From positions 22,384,544 to 22,448,543 of the forward strand of contig NC_044507.1 of the NCBI RefSeq assembly GCF_902362185.1: 64,000 nucleotides of DNA, in the 5' to 3' direction. This document shows positions 1 through 10,900 of the stretch, piece after piece (the stretch's first letter is position 1; every line of letters starts with the position of its first letter). The notes beneath the pieces were generated by a model. It saw only the letters and a program-made list of their open reading frames with translations. It did not search any database and had not been told where the DNA came from. The DNA is from Chanos chanos. Taxonomy: Eukaryota > Chordata > Actinopteri > Gonorynchiformes > Chanidae. A program made the translations under genes and the position numbers.

Positions 1-10
1 CATCTGCATA

Positions 11-60
11 CTGAACTCCTCTGGACTCCTCTGAACTCCTCTGGACTCCTCTGGACTCCT
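11..60. repeat. Short 10-bp tandem repeat
   Basis: Five imperfect copies of a 10-bp unit (ctggactcct, with ctgaactcct variants) lie head to tail at the window edge, downstream of the TMEM238-like gene. The repeat may continue left of the window. No function is suggested. Confidence 0.75.
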
Positions 61-116
61 GCTGGACAGAGAGAGGCAGCAGAACATTAGTGAGAGAAAC
101 AGCAAATGACCATAGA

Positions 117-122
117 TTTATT
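117..122 (-). promoter_or_regulatory. Candidate poly(A) signal for the TMEM238-like gene
   Basis: TTTATT on the plus strand gives AATAAA on the minus strand, about 1.08 kb past the stop codon of the minus-strand TMEM238-like gene. If used, 123-1197 is its 3' UTR; I see no coding potential in that stretch. Placement is inference because only the hexamer supports it. Confidence 0.35.
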
Positions 123-1197
123 TGTACACACAGCCACGTGAATAACAATGTATATACAACGAGAAAACAAGAAGAGATATTTAATATCTATGAATCATCT
201 TTTCCTGCATGTCAGTGAAATCCACTTTGCCTTAAATCCATTACAAAGGAGAGGCAGTTCAGTTATAAATGGTGTGAGGAAAGTTTTGCTGTACAGAAAT
301 AATCTTTGCATGTCTTATTCCTTTGGGCTGTTTGTTTGCAGCAGCTTTATGACGTATCCCACTGAATGTTTTTCCCATAACACGAAAAGCAGCACATCTC
401 AGGCCATTATTTTAGGATGGCAGTAAGCACCAGTGCTGATCCTCCAAGACAGGTGATTTTACATGACATTTGACACAATATCTGAGGTTTTCAGGTATTG
501 TTTCCAACAGTGCAAAGGAAATACTATACATCTAAGAATATATCGTCATTTTTAGTCCTGGAGAAGGCAATCATTCCAAACACGTTAAACTTTTTGTCTC
601 TTTCAAACCATAACCCTCCCCTCCTCCCCCCTTTTTTGAAAGAAAAATAAACCTGGTGTGATTTAAAATGCAGGGCCTGTTCTCCCCTGTGTCCTATTTT
701 TAAATCAGTCATGGAGGGATCTTTTGGCATTGTTAAAGAGAGCTTTGGTCTTGACTCATATGATTAATGGTTAACTCAATGATAAAGAAGTCAGATCTCA
801 ACACAGTGGAGGCAAACACACTTTCTTTCCATGGCTCAAGTACATTTGCCCAATTTAAAAACATTCAGAAGTTTTTGAGTTCCCATCCAAAATGTTTGAT
901 ACTTTTTTGATTAGAGATTGGCATATGGACAGACGCCACAAAATACTCTGAGAAATATGCTGGCTAGAGATTTCTACGGCTCAAATCTAAGGCTGGCATT
1001 TGCGGTTTTGTTACATTTCTAATGTTTAGTACTCTTTTAATATTATTTAATGGTACTTAAACATATTTAATCCGGAAGTAACAGTTATTAATGGTATGGA
1101 CGGCAGTTATTACGTAGTTATTATTACTGTTATTGGTTATTTTAGTGTTAAGAAGTGAATGAAGTGAAAAGTGATCCAAAGAAATAACCTGCCTCAC

Positions 1198-1710
1198 TCA
1201 GATGGCTGATGTCTCGGTGATGTTCTGTGATCCAGAAGAGTCGCCATCAACAGCTGCAGAAATGGTGTTCACGTTTTCCTGAGAACTCATGGGAAGAGTT
1301 ACCGGCACTTGATAGCTGCCGTCCCGTGTTTGTGTGGAGCGCGAGGGCATCGCCCTTGATCCCGCGCTGTGACCTCGAGGCGCCCCGTTCCTCCTGAATG
1401 AGTTCCTAATTCCATTAGAAAGGCGGTTAGACAGCCTTCTGACCACACCTGAGATCCCCTTGTCCTTTTTCAACAACCCGACGTCATCCTCGAGATCTTC
1501 CGGTGGTACCTCAATATTCCCCGTGTACCAAAATACCCACCAAATAAGACTCAAAAATATAATGATGGCGCCGGCATAAATAAGAAAGTCGTAGAAGAAC
1601 AGATCTGCAAATACTCCCACCAAAAGAATGCTTAAACCAAACAAGTCAAAAGCGACAGCGAGCCAAAACGCACACGAACATCGTCCAAGACCCCCCAAAG
1701 CTGCCTCCAT
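1198..1710 (-). CDS. tmem238: Transmembrane protein 238 family protein
   Basis: An intact 170-residue ORF in one coding exon. The N-terminus holds a conserved hydrophobic block: helix 1 at about residues 14-35 and helix 2 at about 41-61, separated by a short loop with [12 protein letters not shown] and ending in [11 protein letters not shown], the hallmark of TMEM238 proteins. The rest (about 66-170) is hydrophilic, with a basic [17 protein letters not shown] stretch and a Ser/Thr-rich tail, probably cytosolic. The family function is unknown. Just upstream, a strong donor (gtaagt at 1850-1845) and an acceptor (ttgtttcag ending at 1752) bracket a 99-nt putative 5' UTR intron (1752-1850), so the Met at 1710 would open the second exon. 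The next gene upstream on the same strand is mpv17l. Family assignment rests on recalled similarity to human TMEM238; which fish paralogue this is cannot be told. Confidence 0.85.
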   Translation of the reverse strand: MEAALGGLGRCSCAFWLAVAFDLFGLSILLVGVFADLFFYDFLIYAGAIIIFLSLIWWVFWYTGNIEVPPEDLEDDVGLLKKDKGISGVVRRLSNRLSNGIRNSFRRNGAPRGHSAGSRAMPSRSTQTRDGSYQVPVTLPMSSQENVNTISAAVDGDSSGSQNITETSAI

Positions 1711-1851
1711 GTCGACTGATTTACAAATCCTTTACAAAAAACATTTGTATTCTGAAACAACCATAAAGTCCCCCGACGGACGCATTGTGCTGGCTTGTAT
1801 TTCGAAAGACCTCGTTTGTTCAGGTAAACTGAGCCAGGTGAGGGACTTACC

Positions 1852-3534
1852 GCTTTAGACGTGATGGAGAGAGGAGTGGCCGAGGTAGGTGGGGCGGATT
1901 TTCGCAGCAACCGCTACTAAGGAAAACCAACCCTGCGGTAATGGGTAAGAACTGTAGTGCCGCGGGTCGTGTGAATCCGTAAACTCGAAAAAGCTAAGAT
2001 GGGCCTAGCGATAGCCTCAAAAATTCTGCAAAATTACTTTCTGGGGATATTCCTGTTTTGGTTTTACAGCGGGTTGGGTTTACAGAGTATATTTCGACAC
2101 TGTAAACATTCTCACTGTGAAATTAGAGATGAATTTGTTTGGGTTTACATTTCAGTTCCACGCATAGCCTATAGGAAGTGAAGAGATCTACGTCTTTGAT
2201 CAGCAAAGTAGTTCTCTCAAATTAAAACTTTATACTAAAGAGGAGGGAAGGTTGCTTGGTTATTTTAACAGAGGTAAACATGCATAAAATCATTTACCAC
2301 ATGCTCGCCATAATACAACTCATGAACAAAACATTAAAAGTAAAATCGCCCAACTGAAATCTTCAACACGGCTGTACCAAAATAAGCTGTTATCATAAAC
2401 ATCAGGCAGTTTGTGTTCTGTCAAGATTCAGACTAATCTGCTGAGACATTCAGCACAAGAAAACCTTTTTTTTTTAAATTTCATAACTTCCCTCTTGTGA
2501 CTTTAATAACCTCTGATACACATCATGTCTCTTCACTCAGTTCCAGACACTCAAAATTAATACCTGACAGATTTCAGTCTGATGGCCACTTGTTGAAGGG
2601 AAACAGGAAAAACATAAAGGATGCGACTGATTACACTCTGGGTTTAATGTGACCTGCGGACATGCAGATATCCAATAGACATTTGTTTTAGCATTTTTAC
2701 TTCAAAAATAGGCAAACCTCCTTCAGCAGTTCATGCGAAATATGAACAAGTTTCAGTCAAAATGTGCAGGAGTTTTGCAACTGTAATAAAACTGTTGTCT
2801 TTTCACTTGTGTATTTGTCTCACTCATTATGTGAGACAAACCCATTCCTGTAAAAGAACTGGGTGTAAAAAAATAAGATGAAATATCTATGCGTGAGTAG
2901 AAAAGTGGACTCTCTCGGCTGGTGATGTTGAGGCGTGTGGGTAAAGACTCACTCCATACAGAGAGAAAAGGTTTATGTTTGCAACACTTTATTATTATCT
3001 GGGAAGGAATGCACAGCAAAGAATCTGCAACAAACTCTCCACCACTACAACATAAAACACTAACACCAAAACACCACACTGACAGACGTGTCTCTACTAT
3101 ATCACATCTCTATAACAGGAGAATAGATCTTCTTCAGCATGTCCAAGTTGTACTGCTGATACCTGTCTTGCTCATGTGTAAGGGACTTGGGCTGATGGCA
3201 TGGAAGTACACATTTAAAGTGAACAGAGCACTTTTTAAATCACTGAATCTAAATAAATAAATAAACAAACCAATAAATAAATAACCACATAAATACGCCC
3301 GTAATACCCACAGTACAGACATAATTTGCCACAACACACAGCAGTCCCATAAAAATGATCATAAAACACATTCTAATCCTAAATAAATAAATAAACAAAC
3401 AAACAAACAAACACCGGAGACTTGGAGAAGACTTAGGAAATGTTCTGACTGGGTTAGTACAGTACTGGTTATGGTCAGGAAACTGGTTTCCAGTGAAGGC
3501 ACATATGAAGACTATCGTGTGTACTTCTGGGTAA
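1852..3534. other. Spacer and mpv17l 3' UTR
   Basis: No coding feature seen. The part near 1852-2000 is upstream of the TMEM238-like gene and probably holds its promoter and first UTR exon. The part from about 2990 to 3534 is the likely 3' UTR of mpv17l, with a minus-strand AATAAA at 2988-2993. Around 3253-3412 there are AT-rich (aaat)n/(aaac)n simple repeats. Small ORFs here have no recognisable domains. Confidence 0.6.
2988..2993 (-). promoter_or_regulatory. Candidate poly(A) signal of mpv17l
   Basis: TTTATT on the plus strand reads AATAAA on the minus strand, about 540 nt after the mpv17l stop codon. It is the clearest canonical hexamer between mpv17l and the TMEM238-like gene. Confidence 0.5.
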
Positions 3535-5247
3535 TCACTTGTCCTCAGTGGTGCTGCTTGCCAGAAACTTCTTTTTGGGAGAGAGGATCCAAGCCAAGGC
3601 AACGGCAGCGGTGCCATCCCCGCTCTGTCGTGAGAAACATAAGAAGGTGGCCCAGACGAAGGCAGAGCAGCCCATGAACGCGGTGCGCAGGTACAGGGGC
3701 ATCAACACAAAATTCAGAAACTGACAGAAGGAACACAGACGTAAAAACAGAGGGAAAAGCCCGAGAGAAATGTTACTTCATGAGGATTTCTGAGCGAACG
3801 CAAAAAAACACGTAACAAGAGATCGATGATACATGACGATGACAGATTGTAGACACTGTATGGGGTCCAATTATTTACATAAGAAATGAGAAGGCATTAT
3901 TTACAGTAAAGTCTCCAGGGAGGTGGTGTGGACTCAGTATCTAAGTCCTGAGTCATGTTTAAAGTGTGGTTCCTCTTCAAATATGACTGAGAGATGATCA
4001 CGGGAGATAACTCTGAGACTTATGTTCGTTTACTTGCATAAAGTATTTAGTCATTTCACTCTACTCTTTATTGTTTTAGTCATCAAAACATTTGATGATA
4101 TTTACCTGCATGAATGGCCAGTACATAAGTCCTGTCTGAAATTCAGAAAGACAAAAATGAAAGAGAAATTCATCATGATTCCACCTTTCTAGAAAATATC
4201 ACAACTTAACAGTTGTAATCAAAATAATAATTACACAAACAGCCTGATTCGGAAGTGCCCCGTACATCACAAGCACATGAGACGTCCAGCAAACTTCAGT
4301 TAACGCTAGACGTCTGCCCGATTAGACTGCCTCCAAATTATTGCACTGAGTTTCTGAATGTTCCGCCCACGGTGCGCGTTTGACTGCAGTAAATGAATTA
4401 CATTGGCATTTGGCCCGTGCCGCTGCATTCCCATTAAGTAGGTTAATCGGCACGAGCTCGCTTGCCGTTACCTCTTGTCGACCCAGTCGTACCTTATACG
4501 TATTGAAGAACTTTTCCCTCCAGTCTTCAAAAATATCGTCTTTGCCCTCTAAGAAACTCACTCCTGTGAACGCAAGAAATGTGAGAACATTGGTCAAAAG
4601 CATCAGTTATTAAGCCAAGGCGTCAAAGAAAGTTTGGCACAAATCCTAATACTAGAGGCTAGGCCTAAATCCTACACAGGGTTCGATTTTCACTCGTGAT
4701 TCGTCATATTGATGTGACATGTCAACACACGAATGGCGCTGAGATTTGTGATTATGTCAACATTCAATTCAAGATGACTTTCAGATACGAGAAATGACCT
4801 TCATCCTTATCCGCAGTTAATCCCGTATAGGTATAGGAGAGGTTGCCTACAGGAAAGACGATACTGACAATTTTAAGTAATTCCTCGTAAGCGATTCGGC
4901 AAAAGTAAATTTAGCCGTTTATGACATAATGCCTTCAAGTTACCTGTGTAGAAAACACTCGTTGCTAAGGGTGATGCGAAACTTTGGTCCAGCAGAAGCT
5001 TGCGAACTAGCATGCTCGCTGACTTTCCCGGGAAACGTCGTTCCAAAACTCGCAACCAGAAGTAGTTAAAGTTACCATGGAAACTAAACGCCACCACTGC
5101 TACATTACGTGTGTGTCTCCAATCAATTTCATCCCTCTGAGATATGCACTGATGAACCAAGTCCCCGCCAGCGAACAAGCATCCATATAAGGACACATTG
5201 GTTATCCAAGGAAACACTTTTGCTTGCTTGAAGAAAGTCTTTCTCAT
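3535..5247 (-). CDS. mpv17l: Mpv17-like protein (MPV17/PMP22 family)
   Basis: Four coding exons on the minus strand: 5247-4944, 4563-4493, 4135-4106, 3720-3535. Splicing gives 196 residues, close to human MPV17L, with GT-AG junctions and continuous phase. The N-terminus (FPWITNVSLYGCLFAGGDLVHQ) and the block after HGNFNYFWLRVLERRFPG match the first helices of the family. The third exon gives TGLMYWPFMQ, and the fourth starts FLNFVLMPLYLRT and reaches FVWATFLCFSRQSGDG, the family signature. The product is a four-helix membrane protein; mammalian MPV17L is placed in peroxisomes or mitochondria and linked to reactive-oxygen metabolism (family knowledge). An acceptor (ctttttag ending at 5253) lies five bases before the ATG, so there is at least one upstream non-coding exon; a donor at 5435-5434 could end it. 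It is head to head with pdxdc1, as MPV17L and PDXDC1 are also neighbours in human 16p13.11. Confidence 0.93.
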
Positions 5248-5252
5248 TGTTT

Positions 5253-7941
5253 CTAAAAAGAAAAGAGCAGAAAAGGTGTGACAAATGTATTCACATTAAA
5301 ATGGGTACCTGAAATGCCTATATTCAAATAAAGAGTAACATGTAAGCTATTTGGTTGCCCAATTGGACTGTGTCCTAGGGCACACAGAGCGAAAACTTTA
5401 TCGGAAGCTCGCAACATTACACAGAAAAGTATTACCTTCGCCTAAGACTTCAATAACAGACAGGTGGTATCAGTAGTCTAGTAAGAAAACTCCATGTTCA
5501 TGACTTCCTTCGTGTCTCCAGAGAAAGATGTCTTGATTTGCAACAGTGGAAGCAGAAAACCCACATTTGCCTTTTTTATTTATCCTAATAATTAATTTAA
5601 AGACGTTATTCGATTGTTCAAATGGTAATTTTAAAAAGGTTGTATTTTTAAATATTCTATTCAATAATAAAATGGTTCCGCGGGGTTCTTCACTAGCATT
5701 TTCCTGTCACTTCGTCAAGGTTCTGTCAGGTGCTCAGCAAATCCCAACTCTAATCTGTCCGTTTGTTCATCCGACAGCGTCAGAGCGGCAAAGCCCACGC
5801 CGCATTGTATATTTGTGTCTTATCAGGAAGTATTTAAAACGGCCTCCTGATTCCATCCATATGGTGACAGAATCTACGTGGCTGCGCGCATGTTTAAGGG
5901 CTGTACATCCTTGGACCATTCAATGACGGTCACGTAAGGTCTCAGTCTCGGATGCTGTTTAATATCGCTATTTAATGTAAGATAATGTGGATAATGTGAT
6001 GTTTACAGACGTACATGAGGAATTTCTTTATAGTTACAAACACCTGATCCAATCAATCAATCCACCTCTACATGCGCAATGACTTGTATTATCTAACAAT
6101 CCATAGGAATGTGCAGGTCAGTGCAGGTGACTTTGACGAGATGTTTGCTCATCAGTCAGTAGGAAACGTCCCACAGTTAGTTTGACTGGCTAAGTTGGGT
6201 TAAACCACATGTACAGTCTGTTTCTTTAAAGGGCCAGCACTGATACGGTGTCAGCAGTAGTGTGAGTGAGGCGATACGTCGGCTGCCAGCGTGGAAGCGG
6301 AGGCTGTCACACCAGGAAGTGAACTGAATGCCTGGATAGTGAGCGTCCAGCCTACGTTAGAGTAGAACAGATCAATTTCCTCGTTGAATAGTTCAGGCAT
6401 TTGGCTGTTTGCCACCACACAAAGGGACGCTGTCCCTGTTTCTCGTCTTCCACCTTCATGTAACAACCGTGTCTTAAGGTAAGACTCCGATATTAAGAAT
6501 GTAGCGAAGTGTTTGACATTTGCCCAGCGCCAGCTGCATTAGCTTGCTTGGTTATCGCTTCATCTGCATGGCAAGTACAGCCAATGCAAGGTTGTCATTG
6601 CAGGGAATGACGCGGGCGTTTAATAGCCGGCTATAATAAATTATCTGGAATATTTTCAAGGCATTATCTTATTTGATCGCTACCCTGCATGGCCACTTAC
6701 ACATTCGTATTGTTGTGTGATTCAGCGTTCCTCAGACGTTTGTGTTGGCATTACAATATTGACGTTATGTGTTTAGCTAGCAGAAACCGGCAGTTTTCAA
6801 ACTGCTCTTATTTCAGTGAAATCTATCATTTCCGGGATTTCAAGCATCTGTAGTATATGATAGAAATAATGGGGCTCTATTCTCAGAAAAGCATGATAAT
6901 TCTAAAAATGATCAACCAGTAATTAGGGACTTTTCTGTGAGAGATTTGCAGTGTAGCTTTGCTACTCAAATTAATTTACATTACTTTGTGAGCATGTCAG
7001 AAAAAGAAACATAGAGCTAACAGCATTCTTCCAGCTCTCCATGCAATATTCTCAACTTGATCAACCTGTTTACATTTAAAGGGTGAATCCTGTTCGAACC
7101 AGGAAATAGAACACTATCTCACTGAAGCCACTCCTCGAGACAATTACGGTTGTTCATTCACAGAGAGGGGTCTGTGTTACACCCTGAGTTGTAAAATAAA
7201 GGTTTTCCTGTTACTTTTCTTGTCGTGCTAGACCAGAGCTAGTCGACCTTGTAGGACTGGGTACTGCAGGTTTTATCCATCCTTCACTTTTAGAGTCAGG
7301 TTTGATGATAATTGTTCTACTAATTGTTCCGTTAATGACCAGTTATTAGAAAACAAGACTGGATGGGGTCACCTCTGTGGTGTTTCAGAGATATAAGCCT
7401 ATTGGCTATTATGCTGAGTGTTGCAAAAATAAAATCACAGTGCCTCAGGGTTGAAAAACTACAAAACAATGAAAGGAAAAATAAGAGACAGAACACTTTT
7501 TTTTGTGTACTGAAACAGGTAGGAAATGGTCACATTACTGCTTTTCATCACAGGGGGGAAATTACTTCTATTCTGAGTAGTAAGTTTGTTCTGGTCATCA
7601 AATATGTCCTTCAGTGCTTCACACTCACTGATTGTAATAATCAACAGAGGGAGTGGAGTCAAAGGCTTAAATGGGCTTAGGGCAGAAAAGAGTTGGCTTT
7701 TAGAGAGAGAGTTGTGTTGAAACAGAGGGTTATGTTCACAGCAGCACAAGGGCTGAGCTTTGAGTAAGCGGTACCTGCACAGTATAGGTCTGAACCCTGA
7801 ACTGGCCACCTGAGGACTTTTTAACTACTGCTGCCTGCACACCTTAATACTGTTTATGAATGGCAAACATTTGATCTAATGTGTTCCAGTGGGATACGTC
7901 CAGAATTTCCTCACAGTTTCATTTCTGCACTCTGATCTACA
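5253..7941. promoter_or_regulatory. Divergent promoter region mpv17l / pdxdc1 and pdxdc1 5' UTR
   Basis: No protein-coding exon seen. The region separates the minus-strand mpv17l start from the plus-strand pdxdc1 start. A good donor (cttaag|gtaaga, gt at 6479-6480) suggests that pdxdc1 has a non-coding first exon ending at 6478 and a long UTR intron to about 7890 (ttccag) or 7909 (tcacag). An in-frame TGA just before the pdxdc1 ATG agrees with a UTR leader. The core promoters should lie between about 5450 and 6300; no TATA box is convincing. Confidence 0.5.
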
Positions 7942-10900
7942 ATGATGGATCCAATACTGACTCAGATGGGGAATCATCTCACGGATGCCATGAAGATCCT
8001 GGAGAGTGGGCAAATGTGAGATCATTTTCACTACTGTCCCTTCTCTTTACGTATCTGAATGAATGAACAAATAATTAAAGGCATACATGTTTGATATGTT
8101 TTTGATATATCCATTAACAAAGCTTTTGTCAGTACGGAATAGCTGTGGATAAATGTTCACAGTTGTAATCCTGAACTTGAGAGCAGGAACAGATCAGGTA
8201 GAGGTGTCCTTTGCTGGACCTATGCTAATGCATGATGGGTTTTGGTTCAGGGAACCAGGACAGCGCACAGAGAAAAGGAGGCTGAGTTGGAGAGATATTC
8301 CAGGACCCCTGCAGGGAGAGTGAGTACATACACTCACCACACACCCATGAGCTGGTGACACACTTTCTCTGACGTTTATAGACACAAGGAAGCGTCGGTA
8401 GGAGACTGTGTAGACTTTGATGCCATGACTACTGTTGGCACTGAACTGTCAGACTTCCACTGGTGCTTGCACCGTAGCATGTTACTGATAAAAAAAGGTC
8501 CTTTCTGCTGAAAATGGCAAATACTTCATGTGTTTATTCCCTTTAAGACCCAGACTTTGGTCAGTATTGACACATTCTTTGTATCCTCTTGGTTTGCAGT
8601 GGCCAGGATTTTGTAACCATACTGCAGTTAGTCCAGAACCTCATGCATGGGGATGAGGACAAGCCGCCTCACCGGTAGGTTTTTTTTTTCTACCATGCTG
8701 GAAATGTCTGGAAAACGTCTTATTTTTCTAACGTTTGGAGCGCGTAATCTCAAAACCCACCGTGTTAATTATCAAACACATTCTTATTTGATTTCCTGGT
8801 TTGTGTGCTCTTGACATCCTGTTTTCAGTAGGATGCAGTATGTGGGGGAGCAGGCACATATGGCTTTGTTGGGACACAGCCTGGCTGCCTACATCTCCGT
8901 CCTGGACAGGGACAGACTAAGGAAACTCACCACCCGCATCCTCTCAGACTCCACCGTCTGGCTGTGCAGGATCTTTAGGTATGTGCACAGAGTCACTGCA
9001 CCAAGCTAACAGTGAGTCTTTGACTCAGCAGAATCATCAGCTGTATTTGATTAGGACCAGAGGAAAACTCAGCATAGCCTGCCAGGCCTTGTCTGGAGAT
9101 ATCTGTTTCCCTACGGAGATGACGTGTGATGTATGTGTTTTTAACTGACCTGATTGTGTCTAGGTATGAAAATGCCTCTGCTTATTTCCATGAGGATGAT
9201 CGGGAGGGCTTGCTGAAAGTCTGTCGTCTGGTTATCAATGCCCGATACGAGGACTATGCCACGGATGGCTTCACTGTCCTGAGCTCCAGGCCTCCTGTCA
9301 TTTACCACAGTGCCGCCTGCAGGCCTGGCCTGGGACAGCATCTCTGCAGCCAGGTACTGCCTGACCCTCACACACAGTGTTTCAGACCGCCATCTCTGGT
9401 ACTGGAGTGTCTGATAACCAATGCTTACTAAAACGGTTTTAGAGACAGTTATCTGTTTTATTTTTACCAACTGGACACATGCATTTAAACACAGACATTT
9501 GTTTTCCTTAAGCACTTGAGAACATATATTTTCTGTGAAGCCTTAACACAAAAGACTAAGAACAAGTTGTTTTGCTGGTTAAGTGAGGGAAAGCTTATAC
9601 TGGATAGAAATGATCTTATCTGAAGACATCTGTGTCTTTCTCAGCTTGGCCTGCCGTTGTCTAGCCTGTGCACTGTGCCCTGTAACACCATGTTTGGCTC
9701 TCAGCACCAGATGGTAAGAGTCTGTGTGACACTCAGACGTCCCTGTAAAGTTCACATTCATACACTGTTAAGCTTTATCATGTCAGTGGATTGAATTTCA
9801 GCCTTTCTGGGTTCTGTTAAAATGTGATGGTCCACATTTTTAGCTTTTCCTATTAATTATTGCTGATAATAATGAATGTTGAGACCTGAGAATAAAGCTC
9901 ACTGTGCTAGACCTGAGGAAATGTGAAAACTGTGAGATGTGAGAGCTGTGGTTTTATTTTATTTATTTAGTTATTTATTTTGTATTTTTTGTTCGCAGGA
10001 TGTCGCTTTGCTTGACAAGCTTATTAAAGATGACATGGACACCGGGAAGATTCCATTACTGTTGATTGCAAACGCTGGTCCGTTTGGTGTTTTTTAATCT
10101 CTATTTTAACTCGATTGTCATTAACATTTTATTTTGACTTCATGCTGAAATATTTGTATGTTTTTGCGGCCTTCTCAGGAACCCCAGGTGCAGGTCACAC
10201 AGACAAACTAAGCCGTTTGAAAGAGCTTTGTACCCAGTACGACATGTGGCTTCACGTCGAAGGGTCAGTCTCCACATCTGCCTTTGACAAGGACACGTAG
10301 ACGTAACTTTATGCTGTTGTGAAGTAGTCTTATGCACCGAGTTAGCTTTTTGCTAACTATGTTGTTCACTTTTTAATGTGTGTTGGATCCTGCTCAATTC
10401 TGCCTCCTCTTGTCTCTCAGGGTCACTTTGGCTACACTTGCCCTCGGTCATGTCTCATCTGCAGTTACGGTATGTTGAAGTGGCCTGTTTTTTTTGTGAC
10501 TGTAAGCACTTTTTTTTTGTACATTGTCTACTGGGGAAGTGAAGGATGTGCTGAGATCATTTCTGGTTCCGTGCAGGCTGCCACAAAGAGCGACAGTATG
10601 ACTTTGACCCCAGGCCCGTGGCTGGGCCTTCCAGCGGTGCCTGCAGTCACGCTCTACAGACACGAGGATCCGGCACTGGTCAGTAAACATCTTGCTCTCT
10701 TTACCGAGGAAGGGGAAAAATATGTAGTGAAAGATTATATCCATCTTTAAAATTAGTCACAAAGGTATTTGCTGCTTTGAGTGACACTTGAGTCTCTTTG
10801 GGTTTTCTGTTTTTGGCGTAATTTAAAAAATTCATTATTCTGTTCTTTTTTTTAAGCAAAACAAGTTGTTTGCTAATTTTAGTTCAGTGAAACAAGTTGC

